From an uncultured Lachnospiraceae bacterium (lineage in GTDB: Bacteria > Bacillota > Clostridia > Lachnospirales > Lachnospiraceae): a DNA stretch of 6,016 bases. Positions 1-5,708 of this stretch are shown here, piece by piece; the first letter of the stretch is position 1; the number at the start of each line of letters is the position of its first letter. The translations under genes and the position numbers were made by a program. Location: positions 1-6,016 of the forward strand of contig CACXEL010000465.1 in the NCBI GenBank assembly GCA_902766655.1, given 5' to 3'. Under the pieces are notes generated by a model that saw only the letters and a program-made list of their open reading frames with translations, made no database searches and was not told the origin of the DNA.

Positions 1-312
1 ATCTACACCGGCTGCAATGTCGAGAACGCGGCCTTCGGTCCGACGGTCTGCGCGGAGCGGACAGCCTTTTTCAAGGCGGTGTCGGAGGGAGAGAGGGAGT
101 TCAGGAGGATTGCCATCGCCGGCGGCCGTGACGGGCGGGCGGCGGACTTCTGTGCGCCCTGCGGCGTCTGCCGCCAGGTCATGATGGAGTTCTGCGATCC
201 GGATACATTTGAGATCGTTCTTACCCGGGAGGACGGGGCGACGCGGGTATTTCTCCTGAAGGACCTGCTGCCGATGGGCTTCGGACCGGCATCTCTCAGG
301 AGGGAAACGTGA
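1..312 (+). CDS. cdd: Cytidine deaminase, 3' part (5' end outside window)
   Basis: The first 103 codons read in frame 1 to a TGA at 310-312 and form the C-terminal three quarters of a cytidine deaminase. This cytosolic zinc enzyme converts cytidine and deoxycytidine to uridine and deoxyuridine in pyrimidine salvage. Visible signatures, numbered from the window edge, are GCNVENA (residues 4-10, nucleoside binding), CAE (17-19, zinc ligand Cys17 and proton-shuttle Glu19) and PCGVC (53-57, zinc ligands Cys54 and Cys57). The three-cysteine set indicates the small homotetrameric class, usually about 130-140 residues, so some 30 N-terminal residues lie upstream. The tail after the usual LLP motif is slightly extended. 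No downstream gene is coupled to it: the stop is followed by a non-coding palindromic element. The identification is secure; only the start is unseen. Confidence 0.95.
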   Translation: MYTGCNVENAAFGPTVCAERTAFFKAVSEGEREFRRIAIAGGRDGRAADFCAPCGVCRQVMMEFCDPDTFEIVLTREDGATRVFLLKDLLPMGFGPASLRRET

Positions 313-340
313 AGTATCGACAAGATGCAACTTTTCATCA

Positions 341-492
341 CCTGGGAATAATGAATAAAACCTGGCTGACCAGCTCGCCTGGCAGACAGGTTTTATTCAT
401 TATTCCCGGGTGGCCAAGGCGCGAAGCGACTCTGACCACCCACAGCGAGGGATGCTTTGCATCCCGAGCCGAGGGGTGCTGAGCAGTTACGA
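341..492. repeat. Multi-hairpin palindromic intergenic element
   Basis: Three stem-loops lie in series. The first spans 341-410: arms 341-364 and 387-410 are complementary over 24 positions with one G-T wobble. The 22-nt centre nearly pairs too (CTG 366-368 with CAG 383-385, CCAG 370-373 with CTGG 379-382). The second spans 408-441: GGGTGG with CCACCC, plus an inner CGC-GAA-GCG at 420-428. The third spans 449-465: GGGATGC, TTT, GCATCCC. A conserved-looking tail, GAGGGGTGCTGAGCAGTTAC, ends near 490. No coding signal is convincing here. From memory, similar strings recur between genes in Lachnospiraceae genomes, which suggests a dispersed repeat or MITE-like element, but its copy number cannot be seen here and the boundaries are estimates. 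It may also help end cdd transcription, although no U-tract follows any stem. Confidence 0.6.
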
Positions 493-558
493 CAAGATTT
501 TATGCGCAGGGGCTTCATTTTTCAGCGATATTCAATATGTAAGGTACCTCCGGTTTTA

Positions 559-567
559 TGGTACTAT
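559..567 (+). promoter_or_regulatory. Extended -10 promoter for serA
   Basis: TGGTACTAT fits the extended -10 pattern TGnTATAAT with one mismatch. It predicts a start of transcription near 573-575, about 45 nt before the serA ATG. The region where a -35 box should lie (about 538-545) has no good match to TTGACA, which is tolerated by extended -10 promoters. The box lies just downstream of the palindromic element. Confidence 0.5.
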
Positions 568-618
568 AGGGGGCGGAATCGAACATAGAATCCGTTTTAC
601 CAGCACTGGAGGAACAAA

Positions 619-1806
619 ATGAAGCTTAAGGACCGCAATGTATACTGCCTGAACGACATCAGCCGTGTCGGCCTCGGCCGGCTGCGCGAGGGCTTTCACG
701 TGGTGGAAAATATGGATGAGGCCGCCGGCGTCCTTGTCCGCTCCGCCGATATGAAGGAGATGATTCTCCCGCCGAGCCTCCGGGCCATCGCCCGCGCGGG
801 CGCCGGTGTCAACAACATCCCCCTGGACCGCTGCGCCGAGCAGGGCATCGTCGTCTTCAACACCCCCGGCGCCAACGCCAACGCCGTCAAGGAGCTGACC
901 ATTGCCGGCCTTATGCTGGCTGCCCGTGATATCGTAGGCGGCGCGGACTGGGTCAAGGCCAACGCGGACGACGAGAAGATCGCCAAGAGTGCCGAGAAGG
1001 CCAAGAAGGCTTTCGCTGGAAATGAGATCACGGGCAAGACCCTCGGCGTCATCGGCCTGGGCGCCATCGGCATCCTGGTGGCCAACGCGGCGGCTGACCT
1101 TGGCATGGATGTATATGGTTACGACCCCTACATCTCAGTGGACGCGGCCTGGCACCTGTCCAGGGCCACCCATTTCGCGCCCACACTCGACGTGATCTTC
1201 GAGAAGAGCGATTTCATCACCATCCACGTCCCCGCCATGCCCGCCACCAAGGGCATGATCAGCCGGGAGGCCATCGCCAGGATGAAGGACGGCGTCCGCT
1301 TCCTCAATTTCTCCAGGGACTCCCTGGTCGACGAGGACGCCATGGCGGAAGCCCTCGAGAGCGGCAAGGTCGCCCGCTACGTGACCGATTTTGCCAATCC
1401 CCTCTCGGTCCGCATGAAGAACGCGGTCGTCCTGCCCCATCTGGGCGCTTCCACCGAGGAGGCCGAGGACAACTGTGCGGTCATGGCCGTCCAGGAACTC
1501 CAGGACTATATCGACAACGGCAATATTAAGCATTCGGTGAATTATCCGGACCTCGACATGGGCATCTGCCACACGGCGGCCCGTGTTGCCATCCTTCACC
1601 GCAACATTCCCAACATGCTTTCCCAGATCACGTCCTTCTTCGGCCGGAACGGGCTCAACATCGAGGCCTTCCAGTCCAAGGCAAGGGGCGCCTATGAGTA
1701 CACGCTTCTGGATCTTTCCTCCCCGATGCCCCACGATACGGTGGACCGCCTGTGGGAAATCGACGGTGTGCTCCGTGTGCGGGAGATCTTCAAGGCCGAG
1801 GCCTGA
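619..1806 (+). CDS. serA: D-3-phosphoglycerate dehydrogenase with C-terminal ACT domain
   Basis: This 395-residue cytosolic enzyme should oxidise 3-phosphoglycerate to 3-phosphohydroxypyruvate with NAD+, the first step of serine synthesis. The substrate-binding region carries GAGVNNIPLD (61-70) and NTPGANANAV (81-90). The Rossmann domain has GLGAIG (146-151). The catalytic Arg is probably R233 in NFSRD, and the catalytic His is H274 in LPHLGAST. The residues from about 320 form one ACT domain (VAILHRNIPNMLSQI, then GLNIEAFQSKARG), a likely serine or other amino-acid sensor. It lacks the extra intervening domain of long SerA proteins. The Glu usual in this superfamily between Arg and His is not in its expected place: the segment reads VTDFANPLS, as I recall for the Firmicutes-type branch. 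The start is fixed by GGAGG at 608-612, 6 nt before ATG. serC, often a neighbour, is absent here. Another 2-hydroxyacid dehydrogenase role is possible but less likely. Confidence 0.9.
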   Translation: MKLKDRNVYCLNDISRVGLGRLREGFHVVENMDEAAGVLVRSADMKEMILPPSLRAIARAGAGVNNIPLDRCAEQGIVVFNTPGANANAVKELTIAGLMLAARDIVGGADWVKANADDEKIAKSAEKAKKAFAGNEITGKTLGVIGLGAIGILVANAAADLGMDVYGYDPYISVDAAWHLSRATHFAPTLDVIFEKSDFITIHVPAMPATKGMISREAIARMKDGVRFLNFSRDSLVDEDAMAEALESGKVARYVTDFANPLSVRMKNAVVLPHLGASTEEAEDNCAVMAVQELQDYIDNGNIKHSVNYPDLDMGICHTAARVAILHRNIPNMLSQITSFFGRNGLNIEAFQSKARGAYEYTLLDLSSPMPHDTVDRLWEIDGVLRVREIFKAEA

Positions 1807-1841
1807 GGAAGGCCCAGGCCTCGCAATACAAATATGATCAC

Positions 1842-1847
1842 AGGAGG
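1842..1847 (+). promoter_or_regulatory. Ribosome binding site that fixes the ddh start
   Basis: AGGAGG lies 7 nt before the ATG at 1855. An in-frame ATG at 1834 lies upstream of this site and would place it inside the gene, so 1855 is the real start. Confidence 0.9.
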
Positions 1848-1854
1848 TATTCAG

Positions 1855-2835
1855 ATGATCAAAGCAGGCATTCTTGGTTACGGCAACCTTGGCCGCGGTG
1901 TGGAAGCGGCCATCGCGAGAAATGAAGACATGACGCTGGCGGCTGTCTACACCCGCCGCGATCCGGGCAATCTCAAGATCAACACCCCGGGCGTGCCGGT
2001 GAAGAGCGCCGAGGCCCTGGAGGGCGGTGAAGAGGACATCGACGTCCTCATCATCTGCGGCGGCTCCGCCACGGACCTGCCTGCCATGACTCCGAAATAT
2101 GCGGCTCTTTACAATGTGGTCGACTCCTTTGACACCCACGCCAACATCCCGCAGCATTTCGCGAACGTGGATACGGCTGCGGCTGCGGCCGGCAGGCTTG
2201 GTCTCATTTCCTGCGGATGGGATCCCGGCATGTTCTCCCTGAACAGGCTCTATGCGGCTTCCGTCCTGCCGGGCGGCGAGGCCTACACCTTCTGGGGACG
2301 CGGCGTGAGCCAGGGCCATTCCGATGCCATCCGCCGGATCGAAGGCGTTGTGGACGCCCGCCAGTACACGGTGCCGGTCCCGGATGCCGTCGCCCGCGTG
2401 CGCGCCGGAGAAAATCCGGAGCTGACCACCCGCGAGAAGCATACCCGCGAGTGCTATGTGGTCGCTGCCGAAGGCGCCGACAAGGCCCGGATCGAGCAGG
2501 AAATCAAGACCATGCCCAACTACTTCTCCGACTACGACACCACGGTGACCTTTATCACCGCGGAGGAGATGAAGGAGAAGCACAGCGGCCTGCCCCACGG
2601 CGGCAGCGTCATCTACACCGGCGAGACCGGGCAGAAGGGGATGAAGCACGTCATCGAGTACAGCCTGAAGCTGGATTCCAATCCCGAATTCACCGGCTCC
2701 GTCCTGGCTGCCTACGCAAGAGCTGTTGTCCGCCTGAACGCGGAAGGCAGGACCGGCGGCGTGACCGTATTCGACATCGCACCGGCCTACCTTTCCCCGC
2801 TGAGCGGAGAGGAGCTGAGGGCCCACTGCCTGTAA
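1855..2835 (+). CDS. ddh: meso-Diaminopimelate D-dehydrogenase
   Basis: This 326-residue protein closely matches the NADP-dependent meso-DAP dehydrogenase family typified by the Corynebacterium glutamicum enzyme. The enzyme reductively aminates L-2-amino-6-oxopimelate (tetrahydrodipicolinate) to meso-DAP in a single step, bypassing the acylated routes, and so supplies lysine and peptidoglycan. Visible features are the N-terminal dinucleotide motif GYGNLG (8-13), GWDPGMFSLNR (121-131), FWGRGVSQGHSDA (146-158) and PHGG (247-250). Thr172, Arg198, His248 and Asn276 align by eye with substrate-site residues of the C. glutamicum enzyme. Length is normal for the family. It starts 48 nt after serA with no terminator between, so the two are probably co-transcribed. 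Nothing appears broken or missing. Confidence 0.95.
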   Translation: MIKAGILGYGNLGRGVEAAIARNEDMTLAAVYTRRDPGNLKINTPGVPVKSAEALEGGEEDIDVLIICGGSATDLPAMTPKYAALYNVVDSFDTHANIPQHFANVDTAAAAAGRLGLISCGWDPGMFSLNRLYAASVLPGGEAYTFWGRGVSQGHSDAIRRIEGVVDARQYTVPVPDAVARVRAGENPELTTREKHTRECYVVAAEGADKARIEQEIKTMPNYFSDYDTTVTFITAEEMKEKHSGLPHGGSVIYTGETGQKGMKHVIEYSLKLDSNPEFTGSVLAAYARAVVRLNAEGRTGGVTVFDIAPAYLSPLSGEELRAHCL

Positions 2836-2898
2836 AGGGAGGAGCCGTCGGAACCGGATGAACGGTCCGCTTAGGCGGCCGGGAAGCTGCGACAAGGA

Positions 2899-2904
2899 TA
2901 TAAT
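2899..2904 (+). promoter_or_regulatory. Perfect TATAAT box before nth
   Basis: A consensus -10 hexamer stands in the gap between ddh and nth. No convincing -35 hexamer lies 16-18 nt upstream and there is no TG extension, so activity is uncertain. If used, transcription would begin near 2911, right at the foot of the hairpin at 2915, and give nth a leader of about 115 nt. Confidence 0.35.
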
Positions 2905-2914
2905 GGATTCATTC

Positions 2915-2955
2915 GGAAGCCGAAGCCTCCAACAAGCCGGGAGCCTTCGGCTTCC
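2915..2955 (+). terminator. Stem-loop after ddh, possible weak terminator
   Basis: GGAAGCCGAAG (2915-2925) pairs perfectly with CTTCGGCTTCC (2945-2955). After a C-C mismatch the stem continues with CTCC (2927-2930) and GGAG (2940-2943), leaving a 9-nt loop. The stem is stable, but the bases after it (ATGTATGCAAAC) form no U-tract, so it may be a weak or Rho-assisted terminator, an mRNA-stabilising 3' end for serA-ddh, or a leader structure for nth. Confidence 0.45.
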
Positions 2956-3027
2956 ATGTATGCAAACACAGGCATCTGTGCGTTTCAGTGCAGGAACCGG
3001 AGCTGATGACCGGGGAGGAGAGTAAAC

Positions 3028-3660
3028 ATGGACAAAAAGCAACTGGCCCTCGAGGTCATCGACCTCCTGAAGAAGGAATATCCCGACGCAGACTGCACGC
3101 TCGAATACAGCGAGGCCTGGAAGCTCCTGGTCAGCGTCCGCCTGGCCGCCCAGTGCACGGACGCCCGCGTCAACGTCGTGGTGGAGGACCTGTATGCGCG
3201 CTTCCCGACGGTCGCTGACCTGGCGGCCGCCTCGCCTGAGGAGATCGAGGAAATCGTCCGCCCCTGCGGGCTGGGCCGGAGCAAGGCCAGGGACATCAGC
3301 GCCTGCATGAGGATCCTCCACACCGAGTATGCGGACCAGGTCCCTGAGGATTTTGACGCCCTCCTGAAGCTTCCGGGCGTGGGGCGCAAGAGTGCCAATC
3401 TCATCATGGGGGACGTGTTCGGCAAGCCGGCCATCGTGACGGACACCCACTGCATCCGCCTGACCAACCGGATCGGGCTGGTGGACGGGATCAGGGATCC
3501 GAAGAAGGTCGAGATGGCCCTGTGGAAGATCATTCCCCCCGAGGAGGGCAACAATTTCTGCCACAGGCTGGTCCTGCACGGGAGGGCCGTCTGTACAGCC
3601 CGGACGAAGCCCTACTGCGACCGCTGCTGCCTCAGAAACGTCTGTGCAAGGAATATTTGA
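3028..3660 (+). CDS. nth: Endonuclease III, DNA glycosylase/AP lyase
   Basis: This 210-residue protein is the base-excision-repair enzyme that removes oxidised pyrimidines such as thymine glycol and nicks the abasic site by its lyase activity. The helix-hairpin-helix reads LPGVGRKSAN (115-124) and contains catalytic Lys121. Catalytic Asp139 lies in VTDTH (138-141 and flanking). AQCTDARVN (41-49) matches the usual substrate-pocket segment. The C-terminal [4Fe-4S] cluster ligands are Cys189, Cys197, Cys200 and Cys206. Their spacing is C-x7-C-x2-C-x5-C, one residue longer in the first gap than the textbook C-x6-C. Length is normal. GGGGAGGAG at 3012-3020 supports the ATG at 3028. It sits 192 nt after ddh and 119 nt before the next gene, so it may be transcribed on its own or by read-through. 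Confidence 0.95.
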   Translation: MDKKQLALEVIDLLKKEYPDADCTLEYSEAWKLLVSVRLAAQCTDARVNVVVEDLYARFPTVADLAAASPEEIEEIVRPCGLGRSKARDISACMRILHTEYADQVPEDFDALLKLPGVGRKSANLIMGDVFGKPAIVTDTHCIRLTNRIGLVDGIRDPKKVEMALWKIIPPEEGNNFCHRLVLHGRAVCTARTKPYCDRCCLRNVCARNI

Positions 3661-3682
3661 TTGAATCTTTTCAAATTTCGAC

Positions 3683-3711
3683 TGTACACCAATGCTTTAA
3701 CGTGATAAAAT
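3683..3711 (+). promoter_or_regulatory. Promoter for the aryl-CoA ligase/ACT unit
   Basis: A -35-like TGTACA (3683-3688, four of six matches to TTGACA) is separated by 17 nt from TAAAAT (3706-3711, five of six matches to TATAAT). TG at 3703-3704 adds an extended -10. The region is markedly AT-rich compared with the genes on either side. The predicted start near 3718 gives a leader of about 60 nt. Confidence 0.6.
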
Positions 3712-3724
3712 TCTCTTGTTTTCC

Positions 3725-3735
3725 ATGAGTCTCAT
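3725..3735. promoter_or_regulatory. Small palindrome at the start of the ligase leader
   Basis: ATGAG-T-CTCAT is a perfect 5-bp inverted repeat around one base. It lies a few nucleotides after the predicted transcription start of the ligase gene, a place where a repressor could bind. It is short enough to occur by chance. Confidence 0.25.
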
Positions 3736-3764
3736 TGCGGCCGGGAGAACAGAGATTTATAATT

Positions 3765-3771
3765 AAAGGAG
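3765..3771 (+). promoter_or_regulatory. Ribosome binding site that fixes the ligase start
   Basis: AAAGGAG lies 8 nt before the ATG at 3780. The reading frame stays open upstream to a TTG at 3735, but that codon has no such site and those 15 codons do not resemble the family, so 3780 is preferred. Confidence 0.85.
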
Positions 3772-3779
3772 TACAAGCA

Positions 3780-5087
3780 ATGGGTAACTATTTTTCACCT
3801 GAGCGGGAGACTGCTTCCCTGGAACAGATCCGCGCATGGCAGACCGAGGGCCTGATCAAGGCCGTGAACAAGGTATGGAACAATGTTCCCTACTATCGGA
3901 GAAAGATGGAGATGGCGGGGGTCACGCCGGACGATATCAAGGGCCTCAATGACCTCAAAAAGCTCCCCTTCCTCACCAAGGACGATCTCCGCGAAGCCTA
4001 TCCCTACGGACTCATGGCTGAACCGCTGGAGAAGTGCGTGCGCATCCAGTCCACCTCCGGCACGACCGGCCGGCGCGTGGTTGCATTTTATACACAGAAT
4101 GACGTGGATCTCTGGGAGGAGTGTTGCGCCAGGGCTCTGGTCGCGGCAGGTGCCACCAAAGACGACGTTGTCCACGTCGCCTACGGCTACGGTCTCTTCA
4201 CCGGCGGCGCCGGGCTTCACGGCGGTTCCCACAGGCTGGGCTCCATGACCCTGCCCATGTCCTCCGGCAATACCGACAGGCAGATCCAGTTCATGACTGA
4301 CCTGGGCTCCACCATCCTCTGCTGCACACCTTCCTACGCCGCCTACCTGGCGGAGTCCATCCACGAGCGCGGCCTCATCGACAAGATCCGCCTCAAGGCC
4401 GGTATCTTCGGCGCCGAAGCCTGGACGGAGGAGATGCGCCATGACATCGAGCAGGCCCTCCACATCAAGGCCTACGACATCTACGGCCTGACCGAGATCT
4501 CCGGCCCAGGTGTCGCCTTTGAGTGCCAGGCCCAGGCCGGCATGCATATCAACGAGGACTACTTCATCGTGGAGGTCATCGACCCCAAGACAGGTGAGGT
4601 CCTGCCGGAAGGCGCCAAGGGAGAGCTGGTCTTCACTTCCTTCTCCAAGGAAGCTTTCCCGCTGCTCCGTTACCGCACCAAGGATATCTGCATCCTGAGC
4701 CGCGAGAAGTGCTCCTGCGGCCGCACCTTCGTCAGGATGAGCAAGCCGCTGGGCCGCTCCGACGACATGCTGATCATCAAGGGCGTCAACGTCTTCCCGA
4801 GCCAGATCGAGACGGTCCTCCTCAACAACGGCTACGCCGCCAACTACCAGATCATCGTCGACCGCCAGAAGCACTCCGACAGCATCGAAGTCCTGGTGGA
4901 GATGACGCCGGAGATGTTCTCCGACGAGATGAGCGAGATCAAGGCCCGCGAGAAGAAGCTGGTCGGCGACCTCAAGTCCATGCTGGGCATCTACGCCGTC
5001 GTCCGCCTCGTCGAGCCCAAGTCCATCGTCCGCTCCGAGGGCAAGGCCGTCCGCGTCATCGACAAGCGCAACCTCTATAAGGGCTGA
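3780..5087 (+). CDS. paaK: Phenylacetate-CoA ligase family protein (aryl-CoA ligase)
   Basis: This 435-residue, cytosolic, AMP-forming ligase activates an aryl acid (phenylacetate or a relative such as indoleacetate) to its CoA thioester through an acyl-adenylate. The N-terminus (SLEQIRAWQTEGL, then VPYYRRKM) is typical of PaaK. The phosphate loop is STSGTTGRR (91-99). YGLTEISGPG (235-244) is the adenine/aryl motif, with Glu239. RYRTKD ends at Asp302, the likely ribose ligand. GRSDDMLIIKGVNVFPSQIE (325-344) is the hinge into the mobile C-terminal domain. The catalytic Lys is probably K422 in SEGKAVRV. Cys304, Cys311 and Cys313 could hold a metal. Length is normal. No paaABC-type or other phenylacetate catabolic genes are in the window. 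The next gene encodes a tandem-ACT protein, a pairing common in anaerobes that ferment aromatic amino acids. The family is certain; the true substrate is not. Confidence 0.88.
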   Translation: MGNYFSPERETASLEQIRAWQTEGLIKAVNKVWNNVPYYRRKMEMAGVTPDDIKGLNDLKKLPFLTKDDLREAYPYGLMAEPLEKCVRIQSTSGTTGRRVVAFYTQNDVDLWEECCARALVAAGATKDDVVHVAYGYGLFTGGAGLHGGSHRLGSMTLPMSSGNTDRQIQFMTDLGSTILCCTPSYAAYLAESIHERGLIDKIRLKAGIFGAEAWTEEMRHDIEQALHIKAYDIYGLTEISGPGVAFECQAQAGMHINEDYFIVEVIDPKTGEVLPEGAKGELVFTSFSKEAFPLLRYRTKDICILSREKCSCGRTFVRMSKPLGRSDDMLIIKGVNVFPSQIETVLLNNGYAANYQIIVDRQKHSDSIEVLVEMTPEMFSDEMSEIKAREKKLVGDLKSMLGIYAVVRLVEPKSIVRSEGKAVRVIDKRNLYKG

Positions 5088-5103
5088 TCTTTCTGAACGT
5101 GAT

Positions 5104-5131
5104 CCGTGCCGGACGCTTCGTTCCGGTGCGG
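5104..5131 (+). other. Hairpin between the ligase and ACT genes
   Basis: CCGTGCCGGA (5104-5113) pairs with TCCGGTGCGG (5122-5131) through ten pairs, two of them G-U, around an 8-nt loop. No U-tract follows. The stem ends 20 nt before the ribosome binding site of the ACT gene. It could be an mRNA processing or stability element that sets a different level for the second gene; this is inference. Confidence 0.4.
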
Positions 5132-5167
5132 CAAGTGTATACAGTATCTTCAAAGGAGGAAACTACC

Positions 5168-5608
5168 ATGACAACAAAGCAGATTTCCGTCTTTCTTGAA
5201 AATAAGCCCGGCTCCCTGGCCGCCTTCTGCAAGGTCCTGGAGAAGCACAACATCGACATGCGGGCCATGTGTCTGGCGGATGCCATGGACTTCGGCATCC
5301 TGAGGATCATCGTTGACGACACCTTCACCACCATGACGACCCTCAAGGATGAGGGCTACGTCTGCCAGATCACCAAGGTCCTGACCATCGAGATCGAGGA
5401 CAAGCCCGGCGCCCTGGTCGGCCTGCTGACCGCCCTGGGCGATGAGAACGTGAACCTCGAGTACTCCTACGCCTTCCTCTCCAGGAAGGCCGACAAGGCC
5501 TACATGATCCTGAAGCTGGACAACATGGCCAAGGCCAAGGAGGTCCTCCTTAAGCTCGGCACCAGGATCGTCTGCCAGGACGAGATGGAGCAGATCTTCG
5601 GCGACTGA
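5168..5608 (+). CDS. Tandem ACT-domain protein
   Basis: This 146-residue protein consists almost entirely of two ACT domains: about 4-68 (ISVFLENKPGSLAAF, with KPG at 13-15) and about 71-140 (LTIEIEDKPGALVGL, with KPG at 79-81). ACT domains bind small ligands, mostly amino acids, at dimer interfaces. No catalytic or DNA-binding domain is attached, so the protein probably senses an amino acid and acts on a partner. It lies 80 nt after the PaaK-like gene and is followed by a strong terminator, so the pair most likely forms an operon and the ligase is the obvious candidate partner. In other anaerobes I recall such pairs near indolepyruvate:ferredoxin oxidoreductase genes; none is visible here. 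AAAGGAGG at 5152-5159, 8 nt before ATG, fixes the start. Ligand and mechanism are unknown. Confidence 0.88.
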   Translation: MTTKQISVFLENKPGSLAAFCKVLEKHNIDMRAMCLADAMDFGILRIIVDDTFTTMTTLKDEGYVCQITKVLTIEIEDKPGALVGLLTALGDENVNLEYSYAFLSRKADKAYMILKLDNMAKAKEVLLKLGTRIVCQDEMEQIFGD

Positions 5609-5630
5609 TCCGGACTTCTCCCGAAAATGG

Positions 5631-5659
5631 TTGCCCGGACGGGCCGTTTGAATTAAAAT
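5631..5659 (+). promoter_or_regulatory. Promoter-like pair just before the terminator
   Basis: TTGCCC (5631-5636) and TAAAAT (5654-5659) are 17 nt apart, a reasonable sigma-70-type match. Transcription would start near 5666, immediately before the terminator hairpin at 5672, so any product would be only about 40 nt. It may be a chance match in a short AT-rich patch. Confidence 0.3.
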
Positions 5660-5671
5660 AGGGCATTGGAG

Positions 5672-5708
5672 AGACGAACGCGGTGCAGACCTCCGCGTTC
5701 GTCTTTTT
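5672..5708 (+). terminator. Strong Rho-independent terminator after the ACT gene
   Basis: AGACGAACGCGG (5672-5683) pairs perfectly over 12 bp with CCGCGTTCGTCT (5693-5704) around a 9-nt loop. The run of T at 5704-5708 follows directly. It lies 63 nt after the ACT stop codon and should end the ligase/ACT transcript. With only a few A residues on the other side, it is mainly a + strand terminator. Confidence 0.92.

Noticed and set aside
341..410. Classic intrinsic terminator of cdd
   Set aside because: The stem is very long and partly AT-rich, and the bases after it are GGTGGCC-like rather than a U-tract. A secondary role in ending transcription remains possible.
341..465. CRISPR array
   Set aside because: The repeats are inverted hairpin arms, not evenly spaced direct repeats, and there are no cas genes in the window.
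410..622. A 70-codon + strand frame starting with GTG
   Set aside because: It begins inside the palindromic element, runs through the serA promoter and ribosome binding site, has no ribosome binding site of its own and its composition is unlike a protein.
1834..1854. ATG at 1834 as the ddh start
   Set aside because: The AGGAGG ribosome binding site at 1842-1847 lies downstream of it and is correctly spaced for ATG 1855, where family similarity begins.
1135..3579. An 814-codon open frame on the minus strand
   Set aside because: It lies opposite serA, ddh and nth, all with clear family matches. It is the expected antisense shadow of GC-rich third positions, and its low-complexity, His/Asp/Val/Gly-rich protein matches nothing I recognise.
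3795..5153. A 452-codon open frame on the minus strand
   Set aside because: It is opposite the ligase gene in the same codon-biased register, with an Asp/Leu/Val-rich composition typical of antisense shadows and no ribosome binding site that stands out.
5099..5167. GTG at 5099 as an upstream start for the ACT protein
   Set aside because: It would put the intergenic hairpin and the AAAGGAGG site inside the gene; similarity begins at ATG 5168.
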